A stretch of DNA of 14,855 bases from Thermoactinomycetaceae bacterium (GTDB taxonomy: Bacteria; Bacillota; Bacilli; Thermoactinomycetales; Thermoactinomycetaceae). Where the stretch lies: positions 1 through 14,855 of the forward strand of contig JANWJM010000045.1 in NCBI GenBank assembly GCA_025449475.1, in the 5' to 3' direction. Shown piece by piece: positions 14,764-14,855 of the stretch (the first letter of the stretch is position 1; each line of letters opens with the position of its first letter). A program made the translations under genes and the position numbers. Under the pieces are notes generated by a model. It was not told where the DNA came from. It searched no databases and saw nothing but the letters and a program-made list of their open reading frames with translations.

Positions 14764-14855
14764 TGTGCTCATTTTGTCAAGTTCTTGGTTACACCATGGA
14801 TGTGAATCAAACATATTCGAAAGTAGTCAATGTAAAAGGGAACTCATAAGCATGA

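Noticed and set aside
14852..14855. ATGA at the window edge as a gene start
   Set aside because: It follows AAAAGGG with an 11-nt spacer and is plausible, but one codon is not enough to call a gene; it is mentioned only as the likely target of the leader.

Overview
This is an ordinary chromosomal stretch of a Gram-positive, Bacillus-like (Bacillota, Bacillales) bacterium. I infer this from strong AGGAGG-type ribosome-binding sites, frequent TTG and GTG starts, the purM-purN-purH-purD gene order, a YfhP/MutY gene pair as in Bacillus subtilis, and an AprX-type cytoplasmic subtilisin. GC content looks moderate. A thermoactinomycete-like member of the order is possible, but the genus cannot be fixed from sequence alone.

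Positions 1-4338 are the 3' end of the de novo purine operon: the end of purM, then purN and purH with 4-bp overlaps, a small three-helix membrane protein, and purD closed by a clear terminator. Together these genes encode steps from GAR formation to IMP. The small membrane gene between purH and purD is not a purine enzyme, and its ribosome-binding site lies in the 3' arm of a 12-bp hairpin.

Positions 4339-5900 are sparse. They hold a 72-codon minus-strand gene of unknown function, about 600 bp without a convincing gene (with two near-identical 16-bp direct repeats and several dyads), and a small DUF2892-type membrane protein on the minus strand.

Positions 5910-8475 run on the plus strand: an O-antigen-ligase-superfamily membrane protein, an AlkA-type DNA glycosylase whose 5' end lacks a normal start codon, and a 54-residue single-helix protein, closed by a bidirectional terminator. 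Facing it on the minus strand is a two-gene unit (10466 to 8490) of a YfhP-type membrane hydrolase-like protein and an MscS-type channel. Diverging from that unit is mutY, the adenine glycosylase of the 8-oxoguanine repair system.

Positions 11822-14586 contain an unrecognised six-helix membrane protein, a GNAT acetyltransferase with a good sigma-A promoter, and an AprX-like subtilase with no signal peptide. The last 200 bp carry a strong promoter, an 11-bp direct repeat with a 42-bp period and a 12-bp perfect hairpin, apparently the leader of a gene starting at or just beyond the window edge.

I see no CRISPR array, rRNA, tRNA, complete insertion sequence, prophage or defence island, and no convincing new multi-gene system. 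The points most worth checking are regulatory or structural: the purH-purD insertion, the 4958-5007 repeats, the alkA start and the end-of-window leader.
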